From: Candidatus Omnitrophota bacterium
Lineage (GTDB): Bacteria > Ratteibacteria > UBA8468 > B48-G9 > JAFGKM01
Reading direction: 5' to 3'
DNA: 5,168 nt
NCBI GenBank assembly: GCA_023819545.1
Contig: JAMWCA010000097.1
Coordinates: 1-5,168, forward strand
The notes below the pieces were generated by a model that searched no databases, was not told the DNA's origin, and saw only the letters and a list, made by a program, of their open reading frames with translations. Shown in pieces: positions 1 through 5,168 of this stretch (positions are counted from its first letter, which is position 1; the number at the start of each line of letters is the position of its first letter). Both the position numbers and the translations under genes were made by a program.

Positions 1-145
1 TAACATCTGTAACTTTAGTCCCATCAAGGCATAAAAGTGGGTCTGGAAGAGAATACTCTGGAACAAGTTCCTCATCATAAATTGCACCAAAAACATCATT
101 CTCCCTCAACTTTTTAACAAGTTCAGGATTTGCTTTCCACGCCAT
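1..145 (-). CDS. N-terminal fragment of a putative glucuronoyl esterase/acetylxylan esterase-type alpha/beta hydrolase
   Basis: Only the first 48 codons are visible; the gene continues past the left edge. The reading frame opens with ATG at 145-143 and begins MAWKANPELVKKLREN. An AAAAAGG ribosome binding site lies about 7 bases upstream (159-153), which supports this start. Residues 23-48 carry a YDEELVPEYSLPDPL stretch followed by LDGTKV. A YDE..VP.Y.LPDPL...DG pattern is, from memory, typical of the N-terminus of carbohydrate-esterase alpha/beta hydrolases annotated as acetylxylan esterase or 4-O-methyl-glucuronoyl methylesterase (CE15-like), which cut ester links in plant cell-wall xylan. 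The catalytic Ser-His-Glu/Asp residues would lie outside the window, so activity cannot be judged. No signal peptide is present at this start, which suggests a cytoplasmic enzyme unless the start is wrong. It is divergent from the peptidase gene at 427. The coding call is firm; the family call is moderate. Confidence 0.6.
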   Translation of the reverse strand, partial: MAWKANPELVKKLRENDVFGAIYDEELVPEYSLPDPLLCLDGTKVTDV

Positions 146-163
146 TTAAAAACCTTTTTTACA

Positions 164-194
164 ATTATTTACACATTTTCTCTATTTTTGTCAA
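164..194 (-). promoter_or_regulatory. Candidate promoter for the leftward esterase-like gene
   Basis: Read on the minus strand, a perfect -35 hexamer TTGACA lies at 194-189. Possible -10 hexamers are AATAAT at 169-164 (five of six consensus bases, 19-bp spacer) or TAAATA at 171-166 (17-bp spacer, weaker match). Transcription from here would leave a short leader of roughly 15 bases before the ATG at 145. The region is very AT-rich, so chance matches are likely; the perfect -35 is the main support. Confidence 0.35.
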
Positions 195-261
195 ATTTTC
201 AAGATTTTACATTATCACAAAAAGAGAAATTTAAACACTCCCATTTCTAATCCCTTGTCCC

Positions 262-293
262 TCAACAATTTCCCTCTGACACCTCGTAGGTGT
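262..293 (+). repeat. 32-nt palindromic repeat, copy 1 (plus orientation)
   Basis: This segment matches the reverse complement of 3356-3387 at 29 of 32 positions without gaps; the mismatches are repeat positions 6 (A/G), 14 (T/G) and 18 (A/T). Its right half is a perfect inverted repeat, TGACACCTCGTAGGTGTCA at 277-295, with 8-bp arms and a CGT loop; the last two bases of the right arm lie just outside the part shared with copy 2. The left part (262-276) is pyrimidine-rich and is also conserved between copies. It has no T-tract directly after the stem, so it is not a standard intrinsic terminator. It lies in the divergent intergenic region between the esterase-like gene and the peptidase gene. 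It looks like a REP-like dispersed intergenic element, but a protein-binding operator is also possible. Confidence 0.75.
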
Positions 294-377
294 CAAAGGA
301 GTATTTTTCAGGTGTTTACAGAAATTTCCTTCCTTTTAAATTATACTAACTTAATTTCTTTTATTTTTACCAAAGAT

Positions 378-407
378 TTGACATTATGATATTTTTTAAT
401 TTAATAT
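378..407 (+). promoter_or_regulatory. Candidate promoter for the peptidase-transporter unit
   Basis: A perfect -35 hexamer TTGACA at 378-383 is followed after 18 bp by TAATAT (402-407, four of six consensus bases). Transcription would begin near 413, only a few bases before the GGAGG at 417-421, giving a very short leader. An alternative -10, TATGAT at 385-390 (five of six), has no good -35 upstream. If the first reading is right, repeat copy 1 is upstream of the promoter and not in this transcript. Confidence 0.4.
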
Positions 408-416
408 AAATTTTGT

Positions 417-421
417 GGAGG
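417..421 (+). promoter_or_regulatory. Ribosome binding site that sets the peptidase start at ATG 427
   Basis: GGAGG lies five bases before ATG 427. An in-frame GTG at 415 would extend the protein by four residues (MEGK), but it overlaps this ribosome binding site and would spoil the lipoprotein signal peptide, so ATG 427 is preferred. Confidence 0.85.
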
Positions 422-426
422 GAAAA

Positions 427-1488
427 ATGAAAAGATTTATTTTGATTATTTCTGTTCTATTTATATTTTCTGGATGCACACCTGTATTAAAACAACCACA
501 ATTATCTAAAGAAGAAATAGAAGCGGAAAGAGAAAAACAACTGGAAATTGCAATAAATACATATATTGAAAGGCGGATAAGGTTATATAGAGTTGGACTT
601 CCTTTATTGAAAGGTTCGGTAAACTTTTATTCTAAAAAACCAATTCTTACTCTTGGGATGTTGCTTCATAGTGAAAAGGAATATAGGAAAGAGTTTTTAC
701 CAATTATAAGGGAAAAATATAGAGTTGAAGAAATGCCGACAATTCTTTATCTTCATCCTGATTTTGGTGCTTACAACGCAGGTTTAAAAATAAATGATAA
801 GATTATTGAAATAGACAAGAAGAAAATAACAAGTTTAGAAAACTTAACAAAAATTTTACAGGAATTAGATGTAAATAAAGAAAAAGTTGAAGTTGTAGTT
901 GATAGAAATGGAGAAATTTTAAAATTTAATGTTCAAACTACAAAAATATGTCCTTTCCCTTTTATTTTATATTCAGATCCGAGAATTGGAGATACAATAA
1001 ATGCTTTTACAGATGGGCAGAAAATTTATGTGACACCTGGCCTATTAAGATTTATTCAATCTGATAAAGAACTTGCATTTGTTCTTTCACATGAAATTGC
1101 TCATGCTGTTTTAGACCATGTTCAAAAAACACTTGGAAATAGGGTTTTAGGAACAATTGTTGATATTGCTATAACTATTGCTACCGGTGTTAGCACTCAA
1201 GGTATTTTTGGAGACATAGCAGGTCTTGTTTTTTCTAAAGAATTTGAAAAAGAAGCAGATTATCTTGGAACTTATATTTCAGCAATAAGTGGATATGATG
1301 TTTCTGATGCCCCTAATTTCTGGAGAAGAATTGCTGCTGAATATCCTGGTTCAACTAAAGATGTTTTCCTTGCAACCCATCCATCTTCTCCGGAAAGATA
1401 CATTTTAATTGAAAAGACAGTTTCTGAGATTAAAGAAAAACAGGAAAAAGGGCTCCCTCTTGTTCCAGATCTGAAAAAGGCAAAATAA
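427..1488 (+). CDS. PDZ-domain M48 family metallopeptidase, predicted lipoprotein
   Basis: A predicted zinc endopeptidase of 353 residues, probably anchored by lipid on the outer side of the cytoplasmic membrane or in the outer membrane, where M48 proteins such as BepA, LoiP and YcaL take part in envelope protein quality control. Visible evidence: a signal peptide MKRFILIISVLFIFSGC with a lipobox ending at Cys17; a charged helical stretch at about 27-55; a PDZ-like domain at about 104-172, including HPDFGAYNAGLKINDKIIEID; then the M48 catalytic domain with HEIAH at 222-226 (two zinc-ligand His and the catalytic Glu223), the FEKEAD segment with the expected third ligand Glu274 and conserved Asp278, and THPSSPERY at 317-325. 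A hydrophobic, Gly/Ile-rich stretch at 238-268 lies between the two metal-binding segments. All expected catalytic residues are present. The PDZ domain stands before the protease domain, so it may bind substrate. The next gene starts one base after the stop codon, so the two are surely co-transcribed. The M48 call is firm; the substrate is unknown. Confidence 0.93.
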   Translation: MKRFILIISVLFIFSGCTPVLKQPQLSKEEIEAEREKQLEIAINTYIERRIRLYRVGLPLLKGSVNFYSKKPILTLGMLLHSEKEYRKEFLPIIREKYRVEEMPTILYLHPDFGAYNAGLKINDKIIEIDKKKITSLENLTKILQELDVNKEKVEVVVDRNGEILKFNVQTTKICPFPFILYSDPRIGDTINAFTDGQKIYVTPGLLRFIQSDKELAFVLSHEIAHAVLDHVQKTLGNRVLGTIVDIAITIATGVSTQGIFGDIAGLVFSKEFEKEADYLGTYISAISGYDVSDAPNFWRRIAAEYPGSTKDVFLATHPSSPERYILIEKTVSEIKEKQEKGLPLVPDLKKAK

Positions 1489-1489
1489 A

Positions 1490-2257
1490 ATGTCTTTAAC
1501 ATTAATTGGTCTTATAACTGGATTTTTTGCTGGGTTTATCTGTGGATTATTCGGAATGGGTGGCGGTTCTTTAATGGTTCCTATGATATACCATTTTTTT
1601 GGTTATCTTTTTCCAGTTAATAGTAGAATGAAAATATCAATTGGAACTTCTCTTTTTGTTATTATTTTTTCATCAATTTCTGCAATTATAACTTACTTTA
1701 AAAATAAAAAAATTAAGACAAACCTTATATTTTTTATTGTTCCTTCTGGAATTATTGGTTCGCAGTTAGGTGCTTTTCTAACGAGTAAATTAGACGATGA
1801 ATCAGTTAAATATATATTCATTTTTCTTACTACTACACTTGGGATAAGAATGTTTTTTGCTTCTGAAAATGATAAAAATGAAAATCCAGAATCAAATTCA
1901 TATAATAAATTAGCTGGAATTTTGATTGGTTTTTTTTCTGGTTTTATATCAAGTGTTTGTGGAGTTGGTGGCGCTGTTTTAATTATTCCTTTACTATATA
2001 TATTTCTCAAAATCCCTATACATTATGCAATTGGAACTGCACTTATAGTAATACTTTTCAACTCTATTTCAGGAAGTATAGCATACATAATTAGAAATCT
2101 TGTCAATTTAAAGATTGGTCTATTACTTTCTATAACTTCAGTTATAGGTGCTCAAATTGGTGCTAAAATTGGAATAAAAACTCCAAAGAATAAATTAAGA
2201 AAATCATTTTCAATTATTTTAATCATATCTGGGTTTTCTGTTCTTTTCAAGAGATAA
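1490..2257 (+). CDS. TSUP family (TauE/SafE/YfcA-like) integral membrane transporter
   Basis: A 255-residue polytopic membrane protein of the usual length for the TSUP/DUF81 family, whose known or proposed members export sulfite, sulfoacetate or related sulfur-containing anions, or take up thiosulfate. Visible evidence: about eight hydrophobic segments, and an internal duplication typical of the family. GLFGMGGGSLMVP at 19-31 is echoed by SVCGVGGAVLIIP at 155-167, IGTSL at 51-55 by IGTAL at 181-185, and GSQLGAFL at 90-97 by GAQIGAKIG at 220-228. A charged, Asn/Glu/Lys-rich loop at about 125-140 links the two halves. The start ATG is one base after the peptidase stop; an AAGG at 1477-1480 is the likely ribosome binding site, and translational coupling is likely. 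The substrate cannot be told from sequence, and no sulfur-metabolism gene is nearby. The 3' end overlaps the convergent oxidoreductase gene by 11 bp. Confidence 0.92.
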   Translation: MSLTLIGLITGFFAGFICGLFGMGGGSLMVPMIYHFFGYLFPVNSRMKISIGTSLFVIIFSSISAIITYFKNKKIKTNLIFFIVPSGIIGSQLGAFLTSKLDDESVKYIFIFLTTTLGIRMFFASENDKNENPESNSYNKLAGILIGFFSGFISSVCGVGGAVLIIPLLYIFLKIPIHYAIGTALIVILFNSISGSIAYIIRNLVNLKIGLLLSITSVIGAQIGAKIGIKTPKNKLRKSFSIILIISGFSVLFKR

Positions 2258-3344
2258 GATTTTTTACATATTTAGCAATTGAAAGACAACAAGTTAAACC
2301 AGGAGAATCAATACCTATTAAATTTATAAAGCCAGAAATTTCTTCCTTTATAACAAAATCTTTAAAACTTTCTCCTTTTTTCTGCAATTTTGGTCTTATG
2401 CCATAACTTTCAGGAATGAGATCTTCAATTTCTATATTAGGTAAAAATTTTCTAATCTGTTTATAAAAAAACTCTTTCTTTTTTTCATCAACTTTAAATA
2501 TTGAATTTTCTTTTTGATTAGGATATGGTGGATAAACTTTCTGGACATATTCAACATCAGGGCCTGCTCTTAAAAATCCATCAAATCTTGGTGTTAAATG
2601 TATACCAAGTCCTTCTTTCACAGGCACTGGATAAATAAGTAAAGGAATATCAACTTTTTTTGAAATTGTAAAATAATCACCTTTCGCCCAATATATATCA
2701 TATTTAAAACCAAGTTTATTTGAAATTTCTTCTGCGTAAAGACCTGCTGAATTTATAACCACTTCCGAATAATATTTATCTTTTTCTGTTTCTATAAGGT
2801 AAAGTCCATTTTTCTTTTCAATATTTATAACTTTTTCATCAAAACCTGCAATTCCACCATTATTTATAAATTTTTCATAAAGACAATCCATTAAATAATG
2901 AACATTTAAAATTCCAGTTGAGCCAGTATATAAAGCACAAATCCCTTCTATTTCAGATGCTAATTTTTTTATTTCATTCTTCTCAATTATTTTAATATCA
3001 GGAACTCTATTTTCAATCCCCTGCTTATATAATCTTTCTATTTCTTCTACTTCTTTTTGTTCAACTGCAACTGTTAATTTTCCTGTTTTTTTATGAAGAA
3101 TATTGTTCTCTTTTAAAAATTCATAAAGTAGTTCATTCCCTTGGACACACAATTTTGCCTTTAATGAACCAGTTGGATAATGAATACCTGAATGAATAAC
3201 TTCACTATTTCTTGAACTTGTTTCAAGTCCATATTTTTTATTTTTCTCAATTAAACCAACTAAATATTTCTTTGATAATTCATAAGCAATTGAAAGTCCA
3301 ACTACTCCTGCACCAATAACTAAAACTTCAAAATCCTTCTCCAT
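2247..3344 (-). CDS. lhgO: FAD-dependent oxidoreductase, L-2-hydroxyglutarate dehydrogenase/oxidase-like
   Basis: A 365-residue DAO-fold flavoprotein. Family members oxidise L-2-hydroxyglutarate to 2-oxoglutarate, passing electrons to quinone or oxygen; L-2-hydroxyglutarate arises by side reactions or in lysine/glutarate breakdown. Visible evidence: the FAD-binding Rossmann motif VIGAGVVGLSIAYELSKK at 9-26; an acidic residue Glu33 at the end of the second strand; the family hallmark SSRNSEVIHSGIHYPTGSLK at 43-62 followed by AKLCVQGN, very like the human L2HGDH segment; INSAGLYAEEIS at 197-208; KGDYF at 221-225; GLGIHLTP at 245-252; IRPKLQ at 316-321; and the C-terminal FAD-contacting GIDSPGLTCCLSIA at 344-357. 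It is shorter than E. coli LhgO (about 420), as many bacterial homologues are. The start chosen is ATG 3344 with GGAGG just upstream; an in-frame GTG at 3359 lies inside the repeat and has no ribosome binding site. The family is firm; the exact substrate is inferred, and other 2-hydroxy acids are possible. Confidence 0.88.
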   Translation of the reverse strand: MEKDFEVLVIGAGVVGLSIAYELSKKYLVGLIEKNKKYGLETSSRNSEVIHSGIHYPTGSLKAKLCVQGNELLYEFLKENNILHKKTGKLTVAVEQKEVEEIERLYKQGIENRVPDIKIIEKNEIKKLASEIEGICALYTGSTGILNVHYLMDCLYEKFINNGGIAGFDEKVINIEKKNGLYLIETEKDKYYSEVVINSAGLYAEEISNKLGFKYDIYWAKGDYFTISKKVDIPLLIYPVPVKEGLGIHLTPRFDGFLRAGPDVEYVQKVYPPYPNQKENSIFKVDEKKKEFFYKQIRKFLPNIEIEDLIPESYGIRPKLQKKGESFKDFVIKEEISGFINLIGIDSPGLTCCLSIAKYVKNLIS

Positions 3345-3348
3345 CTTC

Positions 3349-3353
3349 CCTCC
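3349..3353 (-). promoter_or_regulatory. Ribosome binding site of the oxidoreductase gene, abutting the repeat
   Basis: On the minus strand GGAGG (3353-3349) precedes ATG 3344 by four bases and decides this start over the GTG at 3359. It begins only two bases after the end of repeat copy 2 (3356), so the hairpin in the repeat would form right next to it if the repeat is in the transcript. Confidence 0.8.
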
Positions 3354-3355
3354 AA

Positions 3356-3387
3356 ACACCTACGAGGTGACAGCGGGAAATCGTTGA
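3356..3387 (-). repeat. 32-nt palindromic repeat, copy 2 (minus orientation)
   Basis: The reverse complement of this segment matches 262-293 at 29 of 32 positions, ungapped. The conserved palindrome core on the plus strand is CACCTACGAGGTG at 3357-3369: 5-bp arms round a 3-base loop. The stem is shorter than the 8 bp in copy 1 because of a change in the left arm (A to T at repeat position 18) and a different base just beyond the shared part. It fills half of the 65-bp gap between the GH2 gene and the oxidoreductase gene, both on the minus strand, and is inverted relative to copy 1. No T-run follows the stem, so it is unlikely to be an intrinsic terminator. Confidence 0.75.
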
Positions 3388-3409
3388 TATTGTTTGGTTT
3401 AAAAACATC

Positions 3410-5168
3410 TCATTTTTCTGCTATGATTACAATTTCATCTTCTATAAGTCCTTCTGATTGAGCAGATAATTTTATTTCGCCTATTTTATTCAACAATGAC
3501 CTTATATATACAACGCACTTCCCATGAAAAACTTTCCTATAATTTGCACAGAAAGGTTCAGTTGATATAGGATTTCCATTGTCTACAGCAACTATCTGTC
3601 CAGGACCTTTTATATCAAAGTAAATTAAATTATCCGCATTGGGGCATAAATTACCATCTTGATCTATAACTTCAACATAAACAAAAGCCATATCTTCTCC
3701 ATCTCCTTTAATTTTTTTTCTATCTGGAACAAGTTTAATTCTAACTGGTTTTCCTGCTGTTTTTACAATAACTTCTTTTTCAATATCTCCATTTTTTCCA
3801 TAAGCAATTGCCTTAATTTCTCCTGGTTCATATACTACTCCATTCCAAACCAACCTATATCTATTAATAAGTCCTCTTATGTGTTTTGTTTTTTTCCCAT
3901 AAGAAATCCCATTTACAAAAATTTCTACTGTGTCCCAACTACTATATACCTGAACAGTTATTTGTTTCCCTTCATATCCAGGAAGTGTCCAATGTGGAAC
4001 TATATGCAAAGTCCCTTTATTTGTCCACCTACTTTGATAAAGATAAAATCTATCTTTTGGTATACCGCATAAATCAACAATTCCAAAATATGAACTTCTA
4101 CTTGGCCATTCTTCATTATAAGGAGTTGGTTCACCAAGATAATCAAAGCCAGTCCAAACAAACTCCCCCATAATAAAAGGATGCTCATCTTGTGCTCTAA
4201 ATTCAACATCTGGAATTGTAGCCCAACAGGGATGTGATAAATCAAAACTATTTACTTGTAAAGTAGATCTTTTTAAATCCATTTCCTCTTCAACTGGAAA
4301 ATAATATTCTCCCCTTGTGCTAATACATGAAGCAGTTTCACTTGCATACATTGGTTTTTTCGGAACAAGTTGATGAAATTTACCGTATAAATGTGGTTGA
4401 TAATTCCATCCAGGAACATCAACAACTTGTGCAAAACGATTTTCAATAGCAATTTCACCCCAATTTAATGCTGTTGTTGTAGGTCTTGTTGGATCTTCTT
4501 GTTTACAAATATTATGTAAAAATTCTGCAAGTTTAGGTCCATTTAGAGGGTCATTCTGTTCAGGTATTTCATTTCCTATACTCCACATAATTACAGATGG
4601 ATGATTTCTATCTCTTCTTATCATTGCTCTTAAATCTTTTTCAGCCCATTGGTCAAAAAGTTTATTATACCCATTTTCACATTTTGGAATTTTCCATTCA
4701 TCAAACGCTTCATCAATTACAAGAAATCCCATTTCATCACAAAGGTCAAGAAGTTCAGGTGCAGGAGGATTATGACTTGTTCTTATTGCATTTACTCCCA
4801 TTTCTTTAAGTATTGTAAGTTGTCTTTTTATTGCTGCTTTATTTACTGCAGCTCCGAGCGGTCCAAGGTCATGATGTAAACAAACACCTTTAAATTTAAC
4901 TGGTTTACCATTTAAAAAAAATCCTTTTTCTGAATCAAAGAGGATTTCTCTTATACCAAAAATTGTCTCATAATAATCAACAAGATTTCGGTCAACTTTT
5001 AAACTTGAACATGCTTTATATAAATTAGGATTTTCTAATGACCATAATAAAGGTTTTTCAATAAAAATTTCCTGTTCAAAAAACCCTTCTTTATAAATTT
5101 CTTTCTTTGTAGTTTCTACAATCAATTCTTTTCCTTCTGGAGATAATATTTTTGTTTCAAGTTCAACT
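3410..5168 (-). CDS. Glycoside hydrolase family 2 (beta-galactosidase/beta-glucuronidase type), 5' end beyond window
   Basis: The frame is open to the right edge (first whole codon at 5167) and ends with TGA at 3412-3410, giving 585 visible residues; numbers below count from that edge. The TTG at 5125 is an internal Leu codon, not a start. Family 2 enzymes are retaining hydrolases that release terminal beta-linked galactose, glucuronate, mannose or similar sugars. Visible evidence: the end of the immunoglobulin-like domain with LENPNLY at 44-50; a TIM barrel from about 80, with KFKGVCLHHD at 91-100, RTSHNPP at 129-135, the acid/base Glu200 in WSIGNE and the likely nucleophile Glu277 in SETAS; GEFVWTGFDYLGEP at 334-347; then a DUF4982-like beta domain at about 385-465 and a C-terminal Ig-like GH2 domain at about 472-584, with VAVDNGNP. 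Both catalytic Glu residues are present. This architecture is usually about 800 residues, so some 200-250 N-terminal residues (sugar-binding domain and any signal peptide) are missing. The family is firm; the sugar is not known. Confidence 0.93.
   Translation of the reverse strand, partial: VELETKILSPEGKELIVETTKKEIYKEGFFEQEIFIEKPLLWSLENPNLYKACSSLKVDRNLVDYYETIFGIREILFDSEKGFFLNGKPVKFKGVCLHHDLGPLGAAVNKAAIKRQLTILKEMGVNAIRTSHNPPAPELLDLCDEMGFLVIDEAFDEWKIPKCENGYNKLFDQWAEKDLRAMIRRDRNHPSVIMWSIGNEIPEQNDPLNGPKLAEFLHNICKQEDPTRPTTTALNWGEIAIENRFAQVVDVPGWNYQPHLYGKFHQLVPKKPMYASETASCISTRGEYYFPVEEEMDLKRSTLQVNSFDLSHPCWATIPDVEFRAQDEHPFIMGEFVWTGFDYLGEPTPYNEEWPSRSSYFGIVDLCGIPKDRFYLYQSRWTNKGTLHIVPHWTLPGYEGKQITVQVYSSWDTVEIFVNGISYGKKTKHIRGLINRYRLVWNGVVYEPGEIKAIAYGKNGDIEKEVIVKTAGKPVRIKLVPDRKKIKGDGEDMAFVYVEVIDQDGNLCPNADNLIYFDIKGPGQIVAVDNGNPISTEPFCANYRKVFHGKCVVYIRSLLNKIGEIKLSAQSEGLIEDEIVIIAEK

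Noticed and set aside
277..310. Palindrome at 277-295 followed by GTATTTTT as an intrinsic terminator
   Set aside because: The T-run is about nine bases away from the stem, the stem is balanced in GC/AT, and neither neighbouring gene ends here: both start here, divergently.
227..327. Longer-range inverted repeat flanking copy 1 (TAAACAC at 232-238 with GTGTTTA at 312-318, plus AAATTT on both sides)
   Set aside because: The arms are short, interrupted by three extra bases on the right, and made of AT-rich words common throughout this window; likely chance.
1272..2010. Minus-strand open frames opposite the peptidase and transporter genes
   Set aside because: No recognisable domains; the plus-strand frames there contain the M48 motifs and the duplicated TSUP motifs.
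2240..2266. TCTT-TTC-AAGA followed by a T-tract at 2260-2265 as a terminator for the transporter gene
   Set aside because: A 4-bp AT-rich stem is too weak, and it is separated from the T-tract.
262..3387. The two repeats as a CRISPR array or as ends of an insertion sequence
   Set aside because: There are only two copies, about 3 kb apart and inverted, with no regular spacers, no cas gene, no transposase gene and no target-site duplication visible.
3659..4879. Several open frames on either strand inside the GH2 gene
   Set aside because: They have low-complexity or Phe/Ile/Ser/Asn-rich translations, no ribosome binding sites, and lie wholly within a convincing GH2 coding frame with conserved catalytic motifs.
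5123..5125. TTG at 5125 as the start of the GH2 gene
   Set aside because: The frame remains open upstream to the window edge with protein-like sequence, and the GH2 N-terminal domains would be missing; it is an internal Leu codon of a gene cut by the window.

Overview
The window is strongly AT-rich (about 30% GC by eye). It is bacterial: it has leaderless-length to short 5' regions, strong GGAGG-type ribosome binding sites, a lipobox lipoprotein, and tightly packed genes. Carbohydrate-active genes, a lipoprotein peptidase and AT-rich codon use would fit an uncultured anaerobic, polysaccharide-degrading lineage (for example something near Omnitrophota/Ratteibacteria, or another low-GC phylum). 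No phylogenetic marker is present, so the assignment is a guess.

Layout. (1) Positions 1-145, minus strand: the first 48 codons of a gene whose N-terminus resembles the glucuronoyl esterase/acetylxylan esterase type of alpha/beta hydrolase; the rest lies outside the window. (2) Positions 146-426: a divergent intergenic region with candidate promoters in both directions and a perfect 8-bp-stem palindrome inside a 32-nt repeat. (3) Positions 427-2257, plus strand: a two-gene unit, a PDZ-containing M48 metallopeptidase lipoprotein followed one base later by a TSUP (TauE/SafE/YfcA-like) membrane transporter. (4) Positions 2247-3344, minus strand: an FAD-dependent oxidoreductase of the L-2-hydroxyglutarate dehydrogenase (LhgO/L2HGDH) type, whose 3' end overlaps the transporter gene by 11 bp, tail to tail. 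(5) Positions 3345-3409: a short spacer almost filled by a second, inverted copy of the 32-nt repeat. (6) Positions 3410-5168, minus strand: the C-terminal 585 residues of a family 2 glycoside hydrolase (beta-galactosidase/beta-glucuronidase type), cut by the window edge.

How the genes relate. The two outer genes (GH2 and the esterase-like fragment) are both on the minus strand and both look carbohydrate-active, so they may be parts of a glycan-degrading region. The three genes between the repeat copies (peptidase, transporter, oxidoreductase) have no obvious role in glycan breakdown. The peptidase and transporter very likely share a transcript. The oxidoreductase could be read through from the GH2 gene or have its own promoter.

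I found no clear new multi-gene system. The most distinctive thing is the pair of inverted 32-nt palindromic repeats (29/32 identical), one of which lies directly against the ribosome binding site of the oxidoreductase gene. No RNA gene, CRISPR array, transposase or convincing intrinsic terminator was seen.
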